From positions 1 to 64,000 of the forward strand of contig CAJQRU010000019.1 in assembly GCA_905612355.1 (NCBI GenBank): DNA of 64,000 nucleotides, read 5' to 3'. The notes beneath the pieces are model-generated. The model made no database searches. It was not told where the DNA came from and saw only the letters and a program-made list of their open reading frames with translations. The stretch is from an uncultured Gammaproteobacteria bacterium. Its GTDB lineage: Bacteria > Pseudomonadota > Gammaproteobacteria > Arenicellales > UBA868. Below are positions 9,006 to 18,684 of this stretch, in pieces. The position numbers and the translations under genes were made by a program. The first letter of the stretch is position 1. Every line of letters begins with the position of its first letter.

Positions 9006-9932
9006 TCACTCCATCGGCAGGTCGAGATGTTGTAAATCGTTTAACAGTTGCTGACCATGATCTTCCGCTAACCCGACTAGCGGGGGGCGCAGCGTCTGCC
9101 ATGGAGAGTCGTCGTAAAATGTGGCCGCATAGTGTTTCAGCGCCGCAATGGCCGGGTAGGCTACGAAGGCTTCTCTGATGCGATTGGCCTTTTCCTGCAG
9201 GATCGGTGCATTGCCATCACTCGCAATGAAGCTGTCATAGATGCGTCGAATGCCCGTTGGGTTGGCATTCGCGGTGGCCGAAATGCACCCAACACAACCG
9301 TTCTGAAGGCCAGTCAATAAGAAAGTTTCTGCGCCGGGAAAGATCGCCAACTGGGGAAACCGATTCGACAAAGACAGGGTGTTATCAAGGTCGCCGGAAC
9401 TGTCTTTTACGCCTGCAATGACTTCGGGAAAGCGAGTAACCAGATTATTGATCAAATCTCCAGAAATTGGGATCTGGGACACCGGCGGAATATGATAGAG
9501 AAAGACGTTGAGCGACGTATCGGAAACGCCTTCTATCATGTTCGAATAACTCATTAACAGTCCATCGTCTGATGCGTTCTTGTAATAAAACGGGGGTAAC
9601 ACCAGTGTGTGGTGGCACCCGTTGGCAAGCGCATGACGTGTCAGTTCGATGGTGTCAGGTAGAGCGCAGCAGCCTGTGCCGATCATTAATTGCGCCGGAG
9701 TGACCCCGCTCTTCAGAACGGCTTCGAGCGCGACCATGCGTTCTTTCACTGAAAACGAATTGGCTTCACCCGTCGTGCCGAATAGCGCCACACCGTGACA
9801 GCCAGACGCCAGTAGGTGTTGTACATGTCTGCTGAGTCTGGTGGTGTCGATCGATAGCTGATCGTCGAGCGGTGTTAATGCAGGGCTCCATACGCCATGC
9901 GCAGGAAAGGTATCAAAGCGGTTGTCAGTCAT
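9006..9932 (-). CDS. DapA/N-acetylneuraminate lyase family aldolase
   Basis: 308-aa class I aldolase of the dihydrodipicolinate synthase superfamily. The Schiff-base lysine is in AGVKDSSGD, the catalytic tyrosine in FLYHIPP, and the substrate carboxylate site in FGTTGEANS (GTTGE). In DapA itself the last motif is typically GTTGE followed by S or T, so the fold is clear but the substrate is not: DHDPS, 2-keto-3-deoxy sugar-acid lyases and related pyruvate aldolases remain possible. It sits between fhs (19 bp) and ccmC (25 bp) on the same strand, an unusual place for a lysine-pathway gene, which favours a catabolic or specialised aldolase. Confidence 0.85.
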   Translation of the reverse strand: MTDNRFDTFPAHGVWSPALTPLDDQLSIDTTRLSRHVQHLLASGCHGVALFGTTGEANSFSVKERMVALEAVLKSGVTPAQLMIGTGCCALPDTIELTRHALANGCHHTLVLPPFYYKNASDDGLLMSYSNMIEGVSDTSLNVFLYHIPPVSQIPISGDLINNLVTRFPEVIAGVKDSSGDLDNTLSLSNRFPQLAIFPGAETFLLTGLQNGCVGCISATANANPTGIRRIYDSFIASDGNAPILQEKANRIREAFVAYPAIAALKHYAATFYDDSPWQTLRPPLVGLAEDHGQQLLNDLQHLDLPME

Positions 9933-9951
9933 TGTGGTTCGACTCCATGTC

Positions 9952-11625
9952 TCAGAACAGACCTTCTACTTGGCCCGCGTCGTCTATACGTATGCTGTTG
10001 GCTGCAGGAACACGCGGCAGGCCGGGCATGGTCATAATCTCTCCACAGATAACGACCACAAAGCCAGCACCCGCTGCCAGGCGAACTTCCCGCACTGGTA
10101 TCTGGTGCCCGCTCGGCGCGCCAAGGAGTGTCGGGTCGGTAGAGAAACTGTACTGTGTTTTGGCCATGCAGACCGGAAGATTACCAAAACCATCCGCCTC
10201 GAGTTGGCTTAGCTGTTGGTGGACACGTTTGTCGAGAAGGATGTCCTCGGCGCCATAAATCTGTTGAGCGACCGTCCGAATCTTGTCCGCGAGCGGTAGC
10301 GCATCCTCGTAGAGTGGAGTGAAGTCTGCCTTTCCACTGTCGGCTAGCGCCACCACTTGATGGGCCAACGCTTCCGCCCCGGCGCCGCCATCGGCCCAGT
10401 GATGACAATCAACAGCATCAATGTTCGCGGCGGCACAAAGTTCCTGCAATGCGGCCCGTTCTTCGTCTGTGTCGGCCGAAAAACCGTTGATGGCCACGAT
10501 TACGGGCACACCAAATTGACCAATATTGTGGATGTGGCGAGCCAAGTTGACGAATCCCCTGCGTACGGCATCGGCATTCGGCTCATTTAACTGGTTTCGG
10601 GCAATGCCACCGTGGAACTTGAGCGCCCGTATGGTTGCAACCACAACCGCTGCATCAGGGCGCAGCCCCGACTTTCGACATTTGATATTGAAAAACTTTT
10701 CGGCACCAAGATCGGCGCCAAAGCCCGCTTCGGTGACAACGTAGTCACCCAGACCCAGCGCTGCCCGTGTCGCGATAACCGAATTGCATCCATGGGCAAT
10801 GTTGGCGAACGGTCCGCCATGTATCAACGCCGGAGTGTGTTCAAGGGTCTGGACCAGATTCGGCCTTAGGGCGTCTCGAAGTAGCACCGTCATCGGACCT
10901 TCCGCTTTTAAATCCCGGGCATAGATCGGTTCGCGTGCTCGCGTGTACCCGACAATGATATTGGCTAATCGTTGTTGTAGGTCATCTACGTTCTCAGCCA
11001 GGCAGAAAATCGCCATCACTTCAGATGCGACTGTGATGTCAAAGCCGGATTCGCGGGGAAACCCGTTTGCAATGCCGCCCAGCGAGGCGGTGATCTGACG
11101 AAGGGCACGATCATTCATGTCCACTACGCGACGCCAGGTGATACGGCGCGAGTCAAAATCGAGATCGTTTTTCCAGTAAATATGATTATCAATCAGGGCA
11201 GAGAGCAGGTTGTGTGCGGTACCAATCGCGTGAAAATCGCCGGTAAAGTGAAGGTTGATGTCTTCCATAGGGACAACCTGGGCATAGCCTCCCCCCGCCG
11301 CCCCGCCTTTCATCCCGAAACAGGGCCCAAGGCTGGGTTCGCGAAGGCAAACCACCGCTTTTTTACCAATGCGGGTGAGGCCGTCGCTTAATCCAACGGA
11401 GGTGGTTGTTTTGCCTTCACCGGCGGGTGTCGGAGTCATTGCCGTGACCAGTATCAGGCGCCCCGGCGTCGCGGTTTTGGCCTGCTCGACGCATTCCAGT
11501 GAAAGCTTCGCTTTGTCATGACCAAAAGGCACGAGTTGTTGCCAGTCAAGCCCGAGTTTTTCGCTGATGTCGCGAATCGGTTGGCCATTGTTGGCGCGGG
11601 CAATTTCAATGTCGGTCAACGCCAT
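9952..11625 (-). CDS. fhs: formate--tetrahydrofolate ligase
   Basis: 557-aa ATP-dependent enzyme that makes 10-formyl-THF from formate. The P-loop is [16 protein letters not shown] near residue 65, followed by [20 protein letters not shown] and the conserved [14 protein letters not shown]. Length is normal for the family. The ATG at 11625 has AGGAG seven bases upstream. It is first in the minus-strand run leading through the DapA-family gene to the ccm genes, so its promoter probably lies in 11626-11840. Together with frmA it suggests that the cell moves formaldehyde or formate carbon into the folate pool. Confidence 0.97.
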   Translation of the reverse strand: MALTDIEIARANNGQPIRDISEKLGLDWQQLVPFGHDKAKLSLECVEQAKTATPGRLILVTAMTPTPAGEGKTTTSVGLSDGLTRIGKKAVVCLREPSLGPCFGMKGGAAGGGYAQVVPMEDINLHFTGDFHAIGTAHNLLSALIDNHIYWKNDLDFDSRRITWRRVVDMNDRALRQITASLGGIANGFPRESGFDITVASEVMAIFCLAENVDDLQQRLANIIVGYTRAREPIYARDLKAEGPMTVLLRDALRPNLVQTLEHTPALIHGGPFANIAHGCNSVIATRAALGLGDYVVTEAGFGADLGAEKFFNIKCRKSGLRPDAAVVVATIRALKFHGGIARNQLNEPNADAVRRGFVNLARHIHNIGQFGVPVIVAINGFSADTDEERAALQELCAAANIDAVDCHHWADGGAGAEALAHQVVALADSGKADFTPLYEDALPLADKIRTVAQQIYGAEDILLDKRVHQQLSQLEADGFGNLPVCMAKTQYSFSTDPTLLGAPSGHQIPVREVRLAAGAGFVVVICGEIMTMPGLPRVPAANSIRIDDAGQVEGLF

Positions 11626-11840
11626 CGGGAATCTCCTGTTGTTTTTGTTCGGTCGAACCTGCGAGTCGATTAACCGATGCTCGTGTCCTTGGATCCTCGG
11701 ATCCTACAACCGTGAACTGTATTCGATTTTCCAGGGTAAGGTAAGGTATTCAACGACCGGTGTGAGCATCGAATGCGACCGCGGCAATAGGTAAGTTCCA
11801 GTTGCGATAACACTTTACCCATGTGAGATAATGGTTTGAA

Positions 11841-12533
11841 ATGAGTTTGAACCAATCACCACTTTACACGCGGGATATGGTGAATGAATTCGATTGGCTG
11901 GCGCACCTAAATACCTCACCCCTGGGCCAGGATCAGTTGCGATGTGCTCTTTCAAGTCTCTCGAGGCAAGGCATGGTTTCGGCAGCTTGTCTCGAGAAGG
12001 ATGTGTGCCAGGCACTGGTGCGACTTGTCGATGCTTTGCCATTTCGTCCCGCTCGCCCTGTGACGGGCTCGTCGACCAGCCTAGTTTTTCAAGACTTTCA
12101 ACTTTGTTACGATGTGCCGGTGACTCACGCATTATGCGGTCTCGCCGAATCATTAGGGCAATTATTCCGCGCGGCGCTGTCGTGTGACTCGCTGGTCGAG
12201 GAGCCGACTGCATTCAGGTTTAATGACCTCATTGTCCAGCGTTATCCCGCGGGATGCCGAGGAATCTCACCTCATCGCGATCATGCCCATTACGTGGTGG
12301 TTGTCGCGATTCTCGTGCTGAGCGGTGATGGCGAGTTCTGTGTCTGTCAAGACCGTTCTGGCGGCACTGCTGTAGAGATATCCGCCAGACCAGGTGACCT
12401 GGTGCTGATGCGTGCACCGGGGCTGCGGGGTGCCGGACCTAGGCCATTTCACCTGTTGCGCAACGTGACTCGTTGCCGGCGAACGGTTGGTTTGCGTTAC
12501 GATGTTGAGAAAGGTGCTGGTGGACTGAAATGA
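11841..12533 (+). CDS. 2OG-Fe(II) oxygenase-like protein
   Basis: 230-aa protein whose C-terminal half resembles a double-stranded beta-helix dioxygenase. Candidate iron ligands are His145 and Asp147 (SPHRDHAHY) and His204 (RPFHLLRN), with Arg214 or Arg219 (CRRTVGLRYD) to hold 2-oxoglutarate. A beta-rich stretch with ARPGDLVLMRAPG lies between them, as in the AlkB/prolyl-hydroxylase type fold. The N-terminal 120 residues show no motif I recognise. Its stop overlaps the moxR-like start as ATGA, so it is the first gene of the MoxR-DUF58-TgpA operon. The substrate is unknown; the fold call rests on motif spacing only. Confidence 0.6.
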   Translation: MSLNQSPLYTRDMVNEFDWLAHLNTSPLGQDQLRCALSSLSRQGMVSAACLEKDVCQALVRLVDALPFRPARPVTGSSTSLVFQDFQLCYDVPVTHALCGLAESLGQLFRAALSCDSLVEEPTAFRFNDLIVQRYPAGCRGISPHRDHAHYVVVVAILVLSGDGEFCVCQDRSGGTAVEISARPGDLVLMRAPGLRGAGPRPFHLLRNVTRCRRTVGLRYDVEKGAGGLK

Positions 12534-13507
12534 CTGACTCGACACGAAGAGAGTTTTCTGGAAATCCGGGTCGTGTTGACACCGCAGATGACTCTATTGG
12601 AGAAACGGTAGCGCGGGTTCTGAGTCTGATCAATGAGGTCATTCTAGGAAAGCCATTGCAGGCAAAGCTTGCCCTCAGTTGCATGGTGGCTGGCGGGCAT
12701 CTCTTGATTGAAGATGTTCCCGGGGTCGGTAAGACGACACTGGGCCAAGTATTGGCTCGTGTATTGGGGCTGGAACTGTCCCGCATACAATTTACAAGTG
12801 ATTTGTTGCCCGCTGACATCGTGGGTATCGGTGTTTATCGCAGCGCGACCGAGTCGTTTCGTTTTCAGCCTGGGCCAATTTTTTCCGAGGTGGTGTTGGC
12901 CGATGAGTTGAATCGGGCTACGCCGAAGGCACAGAGCGCTCTTTTAGAAGCGATGGAAGAGCATCAGGTGACTGTCGATGGTGAGTCCCATGTACTGCCG
13001 ACACCATTCTTCGTCATCGCCACGCAAAATCCGATGAACCAAGTGGGGACTTTCCCATTGCCTGAATCCCAACTGGATCGATTCATGATGCGCATCGGGA
13101 TCGGATATCCTGACCCGTTGGCTGAAAAACAATTGCTGACTCGTCCGGACACACGGATTATCCTCAGCGGATTAGCGCCATTGATGAGCGCAGATAAGGT
13201 TATCGAGTTACAGGCCGCCGCCGCTTCTGTTCATACCAGCGTTGCTTTGGTTGATTATGCGCAGGCCCTGCTTGCTGCGTCTCGTCGTTCGCCCTGGCTT
13301 TTGCAGGGTCTGTCACCACGTGCTGGCATCGCGTTAGTTCGTGCTGCCAGGGCGTGGGCCCTTCTCAATGGGCAGGACCACGTTGTGCCCGAAGACCTCC
13401 AGCAAGTGGCAGCGGCTGTTCTCGATCATCGATTACAGCCAGCCGAGCGAGAGGTGCCGGCCGGTGGCCTTGCGGAACGCCTTATCCGGGAAACTGATAT
13501 TCCCTGA
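12530..13507 (+). CDS. MoxR-family AAA+ ATPase
   Basis: 325-aa AAA+ ATPase of the MoxR/RavA group, thought to act as a chaperone-like factor in maturing partner proteins. Walker A reads DVPGVGKTTLGQ near residue 65, Walker B ADELNRATPK near 127, and the sensor region FFVIATQNPMNQVG near 165. The family signature PLPESQLDRFMMR is present. The C-terminal lid domain is complete. It starts within the 2OG-oxygenase stop (ATGA) and is followed after a few bases by a DUF58 gene, the standard MoxR partner. Cytoplasmic. Confidence 0.93.
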   Translation: MTDSTRREFSGNPGRVDTADDSIGETVARVLSLINEVILGKPLQAKLALSCMVAGGHLLIEDVPGVGKTTLGQVLARVLGLELSRIQFTSDLLPADIVGIGVYRSATESFRFQPGPIFSEVVLADELNRATPKAQSALLEAMEEHQVTVDGESHVLPTPFFVIATQNPMNQVGTFPLPESQLDRFMMRIGIGYPDPLAEKQLLTRPDTRIILSGLAPLMSADKVIELQAAAASVHTSVALVDYAQALLAASRRSPWLLQGLSPRAGIALVRAARAWALLNGQDHVVPEDLQQVAAAVLDHRLQPAEREVPAGGLAERLIRETDIP

Positions 13508-13516
13508 GCAAAAGTG

Positions 13517-14431
13517 ATGGCAGACCCGGTTTCGATCATGTTCCACCGGCGCTATGTCTATATGTTGCCGACCGGGCCAGGTTTTTTGTTTGGATTCAGT
13601 ACATTGGCCATGCTGTTGGTCGCGACTAATTACAGCAATGGGCTAGCTCACGGGTTCTGCTTTTTATTGGCCGGCGTTGTCATCGTGTCCATGTTGTATA
13701 CGCAGCGTAATTTGCAGGGGCTGACCGTGTCTGCCGTACCGGCGGCGCCTGTTTTTGCTGGGCAGCGCGCGTGTTTCCCGTTGATGTTTTCCACCTTTGA
13801 TCAAGTTCCCAGGCTGTCTTTATGGCTAGAAAAGGATGCGCATCCGGTAGCGTTTTCTGTTCAGCCCGGGCAACCGGTGCGCCGAAACGTTAGCGTATCG
13901 ACAACAAGGCGGGGTCGTGTGCCTATACCAGCAGTTCGAGTGGCCAGCGCTTATCCCCTGGGGCTTTTCTTTGCGTGGTCACGGCGTATCGAGTTAGCCA
14001 GAGATTGTGTTGTTTTTCCTGAACCCAGTGCGCCGTTGCCGTTTCCCGACTTTCAGGCTGACCTGCCTGTTGGCAGCGGTGTGGTGCGGTCTGATGGGGA
14101 CGATTTTCAAGGTTTTCGCGAGTACCGAGTAGGGGATTCTTATCGTCATATTGATTGGAAATCGTTGCCACGGAGCAACACGCTTCAGGTGAAAATATTT
14201 GCGGCTTCGCATGACAGGGAACGCTGGTTTGACCTCGTACACGCGCCTGGGCCGGGGCTCGAACGTCAGTTGAGCCAGTTATGCCGATGGATTATCGATG
14301 CTGAAGTGCAACAGTTACATTACGGTCTGCGGTTGGGGCCAGTAGTCCTTGCCCCAGGCACTGGCCACAGCCACAAGTTGCGTTGTTTAACGCTGCTGGC
14401 ACTGTACCCGCTGACGATTGATCCTGCGTGA
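13517..14431 (+). CDS. DUF58 domain protein
   Basis: 304-aa membrane-anchored protein. Two hydrophobic segments lie in the first 70 residues (GFLFGFSTLAMLLVATNY and GFCFLLAGVVIVSML), followed by a soluble domain containing the DUF58 core FREYRVGDSYRHIDWKSLPR. DUF58 proteins are regularly encoded after MoxR ATPases and have a VWA-like fold. The ATG at 13517 is preferred; a GTG lies one codon earlier. The gene is 9 bp from moxR and 1 bp from the transglutaminase gene, so the three form a tight operon. Function of the complex is not established. Confidence 0.88.
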   Translation: MADPVSIMFHRRYVYMLPTGPGFLFGFSTLAMLLVATNYSNGLAHGFCFLLAGVVIVSMLYTQRNLQGLTVSAVPAAPVFAGQRACFPLMFSTFDQVPRLSLWLEKDAHPVAFSVQPGQPVRRNVSVSTTRRGRVPIPAVRVASAYPLGLFFAWSRRIELARDCVVFPEPSAPLPFPDFQADLPVGSGVVRSDGDDFQGFREYRVGDSYRHIDWKSLPRSNTLQVKIFAASHDRERWFDLVHAPGPGLERQLSQLCRWIIDAEVQQLHYGLRLGPVVLAPGTGHSHKLRCLTLLALYPLTIDPA

Positions 14432-14432
14432 C

Positions 14433-16457
14433 ATGATTCGTTCTCTGGTTCAAAGCTATCGGACGTTGCGCCCGTTTGCTCCTGTTGCCCCGTATCCGAG
14501 GCAGGGCGCTGTGCTGCTGCTGCTAGTGGCTACTGTGTTGGTTGTTCAGTTGCATCCGTTGGTTCCCCCATGGTGGGTCCGATTGATAGCGATTAGTTTG
14601 TGTTTATGGAGAGTGGGTATCGAACGGGTTGGTTGGCCGATGCCGTCTCGTTTTTTACGATGGGCGCTGACTGGAGCTGTGTGTGTGACTGTTCTGAGTC
14701 AGTTTCATGGGTTGCACGGCCGGGATGCCGGGACTGTTTTCCTCATGTTATTGATCGGCTTGAAAGGGCTTGAAATGCGCCATTACCGAGATGTCATGGT
14801 GGTGGTTTTTCTGGTGTGGTGGGTTACCTTGACGGGGTTTCTTTTTTCGCAATCTCCAATGACGGCCGCCTGCGGTTTGTTGAGCGGCGGACTGGCCTTG
14901 ACTGCCTTGATGCGCATGAACCAGTCCAGCTTGACCCCGCGGGGGCGGGCTGCCCATGACGCTGTCGGTATGCTGTCCTTGGCGCTGCCCATTATGTTGG
15001 GACTGTATCTCTTGTTTCCTCGAATACAAGGAGGGCTGTGGGGAGTCCCCAATGACCCATTGGTCGGTCGCATGGGCTTAACTGAGGAAGTCAGTCCGGG
15101 GTCAATTCTGCATCTGCTAGAAAACGATGAAGTTGCATTTCGGGCGCAATTTGATGGGCCCGCACCTCCGGTGGAAGAGCGATACTGGCGCGCCTTGGTG
15201 TTGGAATCGACGGATGGCCGTACGTGGCGTCGTGGTGTCATGAAAGACCAATCAACGTCTCTTGAGTTGATGCAGGAGTCAAAACCGATCCGATACACGA
15301 CGACCTTTGAACCGAGTAACAAGAAATGGTTGCCGGTATTGGACTGGCCGGTCACTGTGCCGCCCGGCACTCGCAGTGGTTACGGCCACGTGTTGGCATC
15401 GACAACCAATCTGTTGAGTTCATTACGATTGGAATTGACATCTGACCGGGTTTTATCAACCGCACGATTGGGGGAGGTTGAGAGGCGGGCTAATTTGCAA
15501 CTCGCTATCCCGCCGACCCCTCGGGTAAATGGCTTGGTTGCTCAATGGCGATCGCTGGCTTCTGGTCCTGCCGAAGTGGTACGTCGTGCTTTGGGGCACT
15601 TTCGGTCCGAGTCCTTTTATTACAGTCTTTCACCGACGTCTCTTGGTGATCGACCGGTAGACGAGTTTATGTTTGATACGAGGGAAGGGTACTGTGAACA
15701 TTATGCGAGTGCTTTCACGACGTTGATGCGGGTTGCGGGTATTCCCGCTCGGATGGTGGTCGGGTACATGGGTGGAGAAGTCAATGACGTGCTTGGTTAT
15801 GTTGTGGTTCGACAATCCGATGCGCACGCATGGTCGGAGGTGTGGCTTCCCGCGTCGGGTTGGACTCGAGTTGATCCCACGGCTGCGATTGCGCCTGAGC
15901 GGATTCGTTACGGAATCGATCTGCTTCGATCAATCGACGCGTTGGGTTGGTCTATTGGCGGTGTGCCTCGAGATGCGATGTTGGGATTATTGCAACGAGG
16001 TCACTGGGATAACGGACTGCGGTGGGTCAAACACCGTTTTGATGCAGCAAATTATGGTTGGAACAAATGGGTGATGGATTTTGGCCCTGAACAGCAGTTT
16101 GTGTTTTTTCGAACAGTCGGTTTGGATCAGTTTGGCCGTCCTCTTTTGCTCTTGCTGTTGGTTATTGTGGTCGGGTTGCTGTTATGGGTTGGGCACGGGC
16201 TACTTTCCATGGGGCAGTTGACCAACGATCCCCTGCAGCGAGCTTACAACTATTTTCTCAGGCGCATGGGGAGGTTGGGTCTGACAAAGCATTCGTTTGA
16301 GGGGCCCTTAGATTTCGCCGAGCGTGCCATTCAAGAATGTCCTAATCGCGAGCGATCGATACGAACGGTGACAGAACGTTACGTTGCCGCTCGCTATGGT
16401 CTATCGCAGCCAGTGTCCGTGGCCAATGAAATACGACGTCTGACGCGATCGTTGTGA
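14433..16457 (+). CDS. tgpA: TgpA-type membrane transglutaminase-like protein (DUF3488)
   Basis: 674-aa inner-membrane protein with about six N-terminal helices, a large periplasmic transglutaminase-like domain, one more membrane helix (about residues 565-585) and a cytoplasmic DUF4129-like tail. The catalytic triad is visible: Cys in REGYCEHYASAF, His in SDAHAWSEVWL and Asp in GWTRVDPTAA. This matches TgpA of Pseudomonas, an essential periplasmic transglutaminase. The ATG at 14433 follows the DUF58 stop by one base. It closes the operon that starts at 11841. Only 53 bp separate it from the convergent gene at 16511. Confidence 0.93.
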   Translation: MIRSLVQSYRTLRPFAPVAPYPRQGAVLLLLVATVLVVQLHPLVPPWWVRLIAISLCLWRVGIERVGWPMPSRFLRWALTGAVCVTVLSQFHGLHGRDAGTVFLMLLIGLKGLEMRHYRDVMVVVFLVWWVTLTGFLFSQSPMTAACGLLSGGLALTALMRMNQSSLTPRGRAAHDAVGMLSLALPIMLGLYLLFPRIQGGLWGVPNDPLVGRMGLTEEVSPGSILHLLENDEVAFRAQFDGPAPPVEERYWRALVLESTDGRTWRRGVMKDQSTSLELMQESKPIRYTTTFEPSNKKWLPVLDWPVTVPPGTRSGYGHVLASTTNLLSSLRLELTSDRVLSTARLGEVERRANLQLAIPPTPRVNGLVAQWRSLASGPAEVVRRALGHFRSESFYYSLSPTSLGDRPVDEFMFDTREGYCEHYASAFTTLMRVAGIPARMVVGYMGGEVNDVLGYVVVRQSDAHAWSEVWLPASGWTRVDPTAAIAPERIRYGIDLLRSIDALGWSIGGVPRDAMLGLLQRGHWDNGLRWVKHRFDAANYGWNKWVMDFGPEQQFVFFRTVGLDQFGRPLLLLLLVIVVGLLLWVGHGLLSMGQLTNDPLQRAYNYFLRRMGRLGLTKHSFEGPLDFAERAIQECPNRERSIRTVTERYVAARYGLSQPVSVANEIRRLTRSL

Positions 16458-16510
16458 TGCATAGCTTCTCTCGATTGCTGGCCCGTCCGTGGGTTTGCTT
16501 CATGTACCAG

Positions 16511-16831
16511 TTATTTTTCTTGAAAATAAGTGTTACGGACTCGCTCATAAACACGTTTAGCGGTGGTAATGCTGATCCCGGCCTGATTCGCGGTGACTTC
16601 TAGCGCCTTCGCCTGGGTGGAATGTGCTCGCGCCCGTTCAATGCGGGCGTAGAGCACGATGTCGGCGGCCACGCGCGGAAAAGCGTGCCCCTGGTCGGGC
16701 GCGAAATAAGGGCGGGGATCGAAGCCTTGGGCAAGAATCTGCAGTATGGCGGCAACACTCGCTGCTTCATCGACGTTGAGTGGGTCGTTTCGAGCAATTT
16801 TATCTGCAAGTGATTGAAGTTGTTCTTCCAA
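16511..16831 (-). CDS. hypothetical protein with C-terminal helix-turn-helix-like segment
   Basis: About 106-aa soluble protein without a family I recognise. The C-terminal stretch NQAGISITTAKRVYERV reads like a helix-turn-helix, and the middle (VAADIVLYARIERARAH) is helical. The start is uncertain because no ATG is present: TTG at 16831 has AAAGGA nine bases upstream and is used here; GTG at 16864 or TTG at 16921 would extend it by 11 or 30 residues. Transcribed divergently from the MaoC gene, which would suit a small regulator of it; that is inference. Confidence 0.5.
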   Translation of the reverse strand: MEEQLQSLADKIARNDPLNVDEAASVAAILQILAQGFDPRPYFAPDQGHAFPRVAADIVLYARIERARAHSTQAKALEVTANQAGISITTAKRVYERVRNTYFQEK

Positions 16832-16930
16832 TGTTGGTAATCCTTTATGACTGGGTTTGACCACTATCTGGATAATTAGACGCGGATATACTCGGGTGTG
16901 ATTAAGTATTGATGACCACAAGGAGGTTGT

Positions 16931-17413
16931 GTGAAGTTCAAAGAGTTTGTGACTCCCATCGGAGCGCGTTATTTCGAAGATTACGAGGCCGATTGTACTT
17001 ATGATTGTGGGCAGCGATTAGTATTGGAGAGCGAAATCATTGAATTTGCGCAACGTTATGACCCGCAACCCTTTCATATTGATCCCCTGGAGGCGGGGCA
17101 TTCTATTTATGGAGGCCTGATCGCAAGTGGTTGGCATACGGGTGCGTTGACAATGCGGTTGCTGGTAGAGAATTATGTGTCGACGGTGGCAAGCTTGGGG
17201 TCGCCTGGTATCGAGACATTGCGTTGGCCTGCGCCAGTGCGCCCGGGAGACACCCTGGCTGTAACAGTTGAAGTGCTTGAGACACGGGTTTCCCAGTCAA
17301 AACCGGATCGCGGTATCGTGCGCTCCGAGGTCCGTACCGTTAATCAAAAAGGGGTGCAAGTGATGGGATTGGTGTCTGCTAATTTTTTCCTGCGCCGAAA
17401 CACGGTTGGGTAG
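16931..17413 (+). CDS. MaoC-like (R)-specific enoyl-CoA hydratase family protein
   Basis: 160-aa hot-dog fold protein of the MaoC dehydratase family. The hydratase motif reads AQRYDPQPFHIDPLEA, with the Asp and His of the active site, followed by YGGLIASGWHTG. Length is typical for a single-domain member. The start is GTG at 16931 with AGGAGG four bases upstream. The next gene (Zn-dependent carbamoylase) begins 32 bp later on the same strand, so both are likely in one transcript. The acyl-CoA substrate cannot be read from the sequence. Confidence 0.88.
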   Translation: MKFKEFVTPIGARYFEDYEADCTYDCGQRLVLESEIIEFAQRYDPQPFHIDPLEAGHSIYGGLIASGWHTGALTMRLLVENYVSTVASLGSPGIETLRWPAPVRPGDTLAVTVEVLETRVSQSKPDRGIVRSEVRTVNQKGVQVMGLVSANFFLRRNTVG

Positions 17414-17445
17414 GATGTATATCGAGATACAAGGAAGATAAGACA

Positions 17446-18684
17446 ATGAATGAGTTACGGGTAAATCGAGAACGGTTGTGGGACAGCCTGATGCAAATGG
17501 CTGAAATCGGTGCGACCGAAAACGGTGGGTCGTGTCGCCTGGCGTTGTCGGATGAAGACAAAGTCGGTCGGGATCTCTTCATTGATTGGTGCAAGGGTGC
17601 GGGTTGTTCAATAGAGATTGATCGCATGGGAAATATCTTTGCCACTCGCGCGGGCCGTTCCAATCGGCTCCCCGTTGCTACGGGTAGCCACCTGGATACG
17701 CAGCCTCACGGCGGGCGTTTCGATGGGGTTTATGGCGTTTTGGCAGGTCTAGAAGTCATTCGCTCGTTGAACGATCACCATGTTGAGACCGAGGCTGCGA
17801 TCGAGGTGATTGTCTGGACCAATGAAGAGGGGTGCCGTTTTGCGCCAGCGATGGTTGCTTCGGGTGTTTACGCTGGTCTCTTTGAATTGGATTATGCGCT
17901 CGAGCGTGCCGATGAGAGGGGTGTCACCATGGGTGCGGAGCTTGAACGCATCGGCTATGCAGGTGATCGACCCTGTGGGGAGCATGCCCTCGGTTCTTTG
18001 TTTGAGGCGCATATTGAGCAGGGACCGATACTGGAGCAGGCCGACGATACGATTGGTGTTGTTACCGGGGCGCAGGGAACGCGCTGGTACACGGTATCGA
18101 TTACGGGTCAGGACGCTCACGCCGGACCGACACCCATGGTTGGTCGGCGAGATGCGGTCGTTGCTGCAGCGGCATTGATTCAATCAGTGGAGCGCATTGC
18201 GCATGAAAGACCCCCGCAGGCCGTTGGTACGGTGGGGGCTTTGACGGTTAGTCCGAATTCCCAAAACACAATTGCCGGCCACGTTGAACTTCGAGTGGAT
18301 ATGCGGCATCCAGACGCTCAGATAATGACCGAAATGGATGGTGCGCTCAGAGATAGTGCAGCGATGATTGCTGAGGCGCGCAGTGTCGTGATCAATGTCG
18401 ATGATATCTGGTACAAACCTCCGGTGGTCTTCGACAGCGATTGCATTGCGTCGGTTCGGGAGGCGGCTGCGGCGCTGGGGTATTCTCACCGGGACATTGT
18501 CTCGGGGGCGGGTCACGATGCCTGTCAGGTCTGTTCCGTCGCACCGACCGCGATGATATTTGTCCCCTGTGCCGGTGGTCTTAGTCACAATGAAGCGGAG
18601 AGTGCCAAACCTGAAGATCTCGAAGCAGGTTGTAATGTACTGCTCAACGCCATGGTGGAACGTTCAGGAGTCGTCGAATCATGA
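17446..18684 (+). CDS. Zn-dependent amidase/carbamoylase (M20 family; N-carbamoyl-L-amino-acid hydrolase or allantoate amidohydrolase type)
   Basis: 412-aa binuclear metallohydrolase of the HyuC/AllC/beta-ureidopropionase group. Metal ligands are visible as His82 and Asp84 (GSHLDTQPHGGRFDG), the acidic pair in TNEEGCRF near residue 127, a later His in FEAHIEQGP, and a C-terminal His in GGLSHNEAE. The dimerisation domain has QDAHAGPTPM. These enzymes cut N-carbamoyl or ureido groups, fitting a role in pyrimidine, hydantoin or ureide breakdown. The SDR gene downstream overlaps by ATGA. Substrate is unresolved among carbamoyl amino acids, ureidopropionate and allantoate. Confidence 0.9.
   Translation: MNELRVNRERLWDSLMQMAEIGATENGGSCRLALSDEDKVGRDLFIDWCKGAGCSIEIDRMGNIFATRAGRSNRLPVATGSHLDTQPHGGRFDGVYGVLAGLEVIRSLNDHHVETEAAIEVIVWTNEEGCRFAPAMVASGVYAGLFELDYALERADERGVTMGAELERIGYAGDRPCGEHALGSLFEAHIEQGPILEQADDTIGVVTGAQGTRWYTVSITGQDAHAGPTPMVGRRDAVVAAAALIQSVERIAHERPPQAVGTVGALTVSPNSQNTIAGHVELRVDMRHPDAQIMTEMDGALRDSAAMIAEARSVVINVDDIWYKPPVVFDSDCIASVREAAAALGYSHRDIVSGAGHDACQVCSVAPTAMIFVPCAGGLSHNEAESAKPEDLEAGCNVLLNAMVERSGVVES

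Noticed and set aside
14783-15370. 195-codon minus-strand frame
   Set aside because: Antisense shadow of the TgpA gene.
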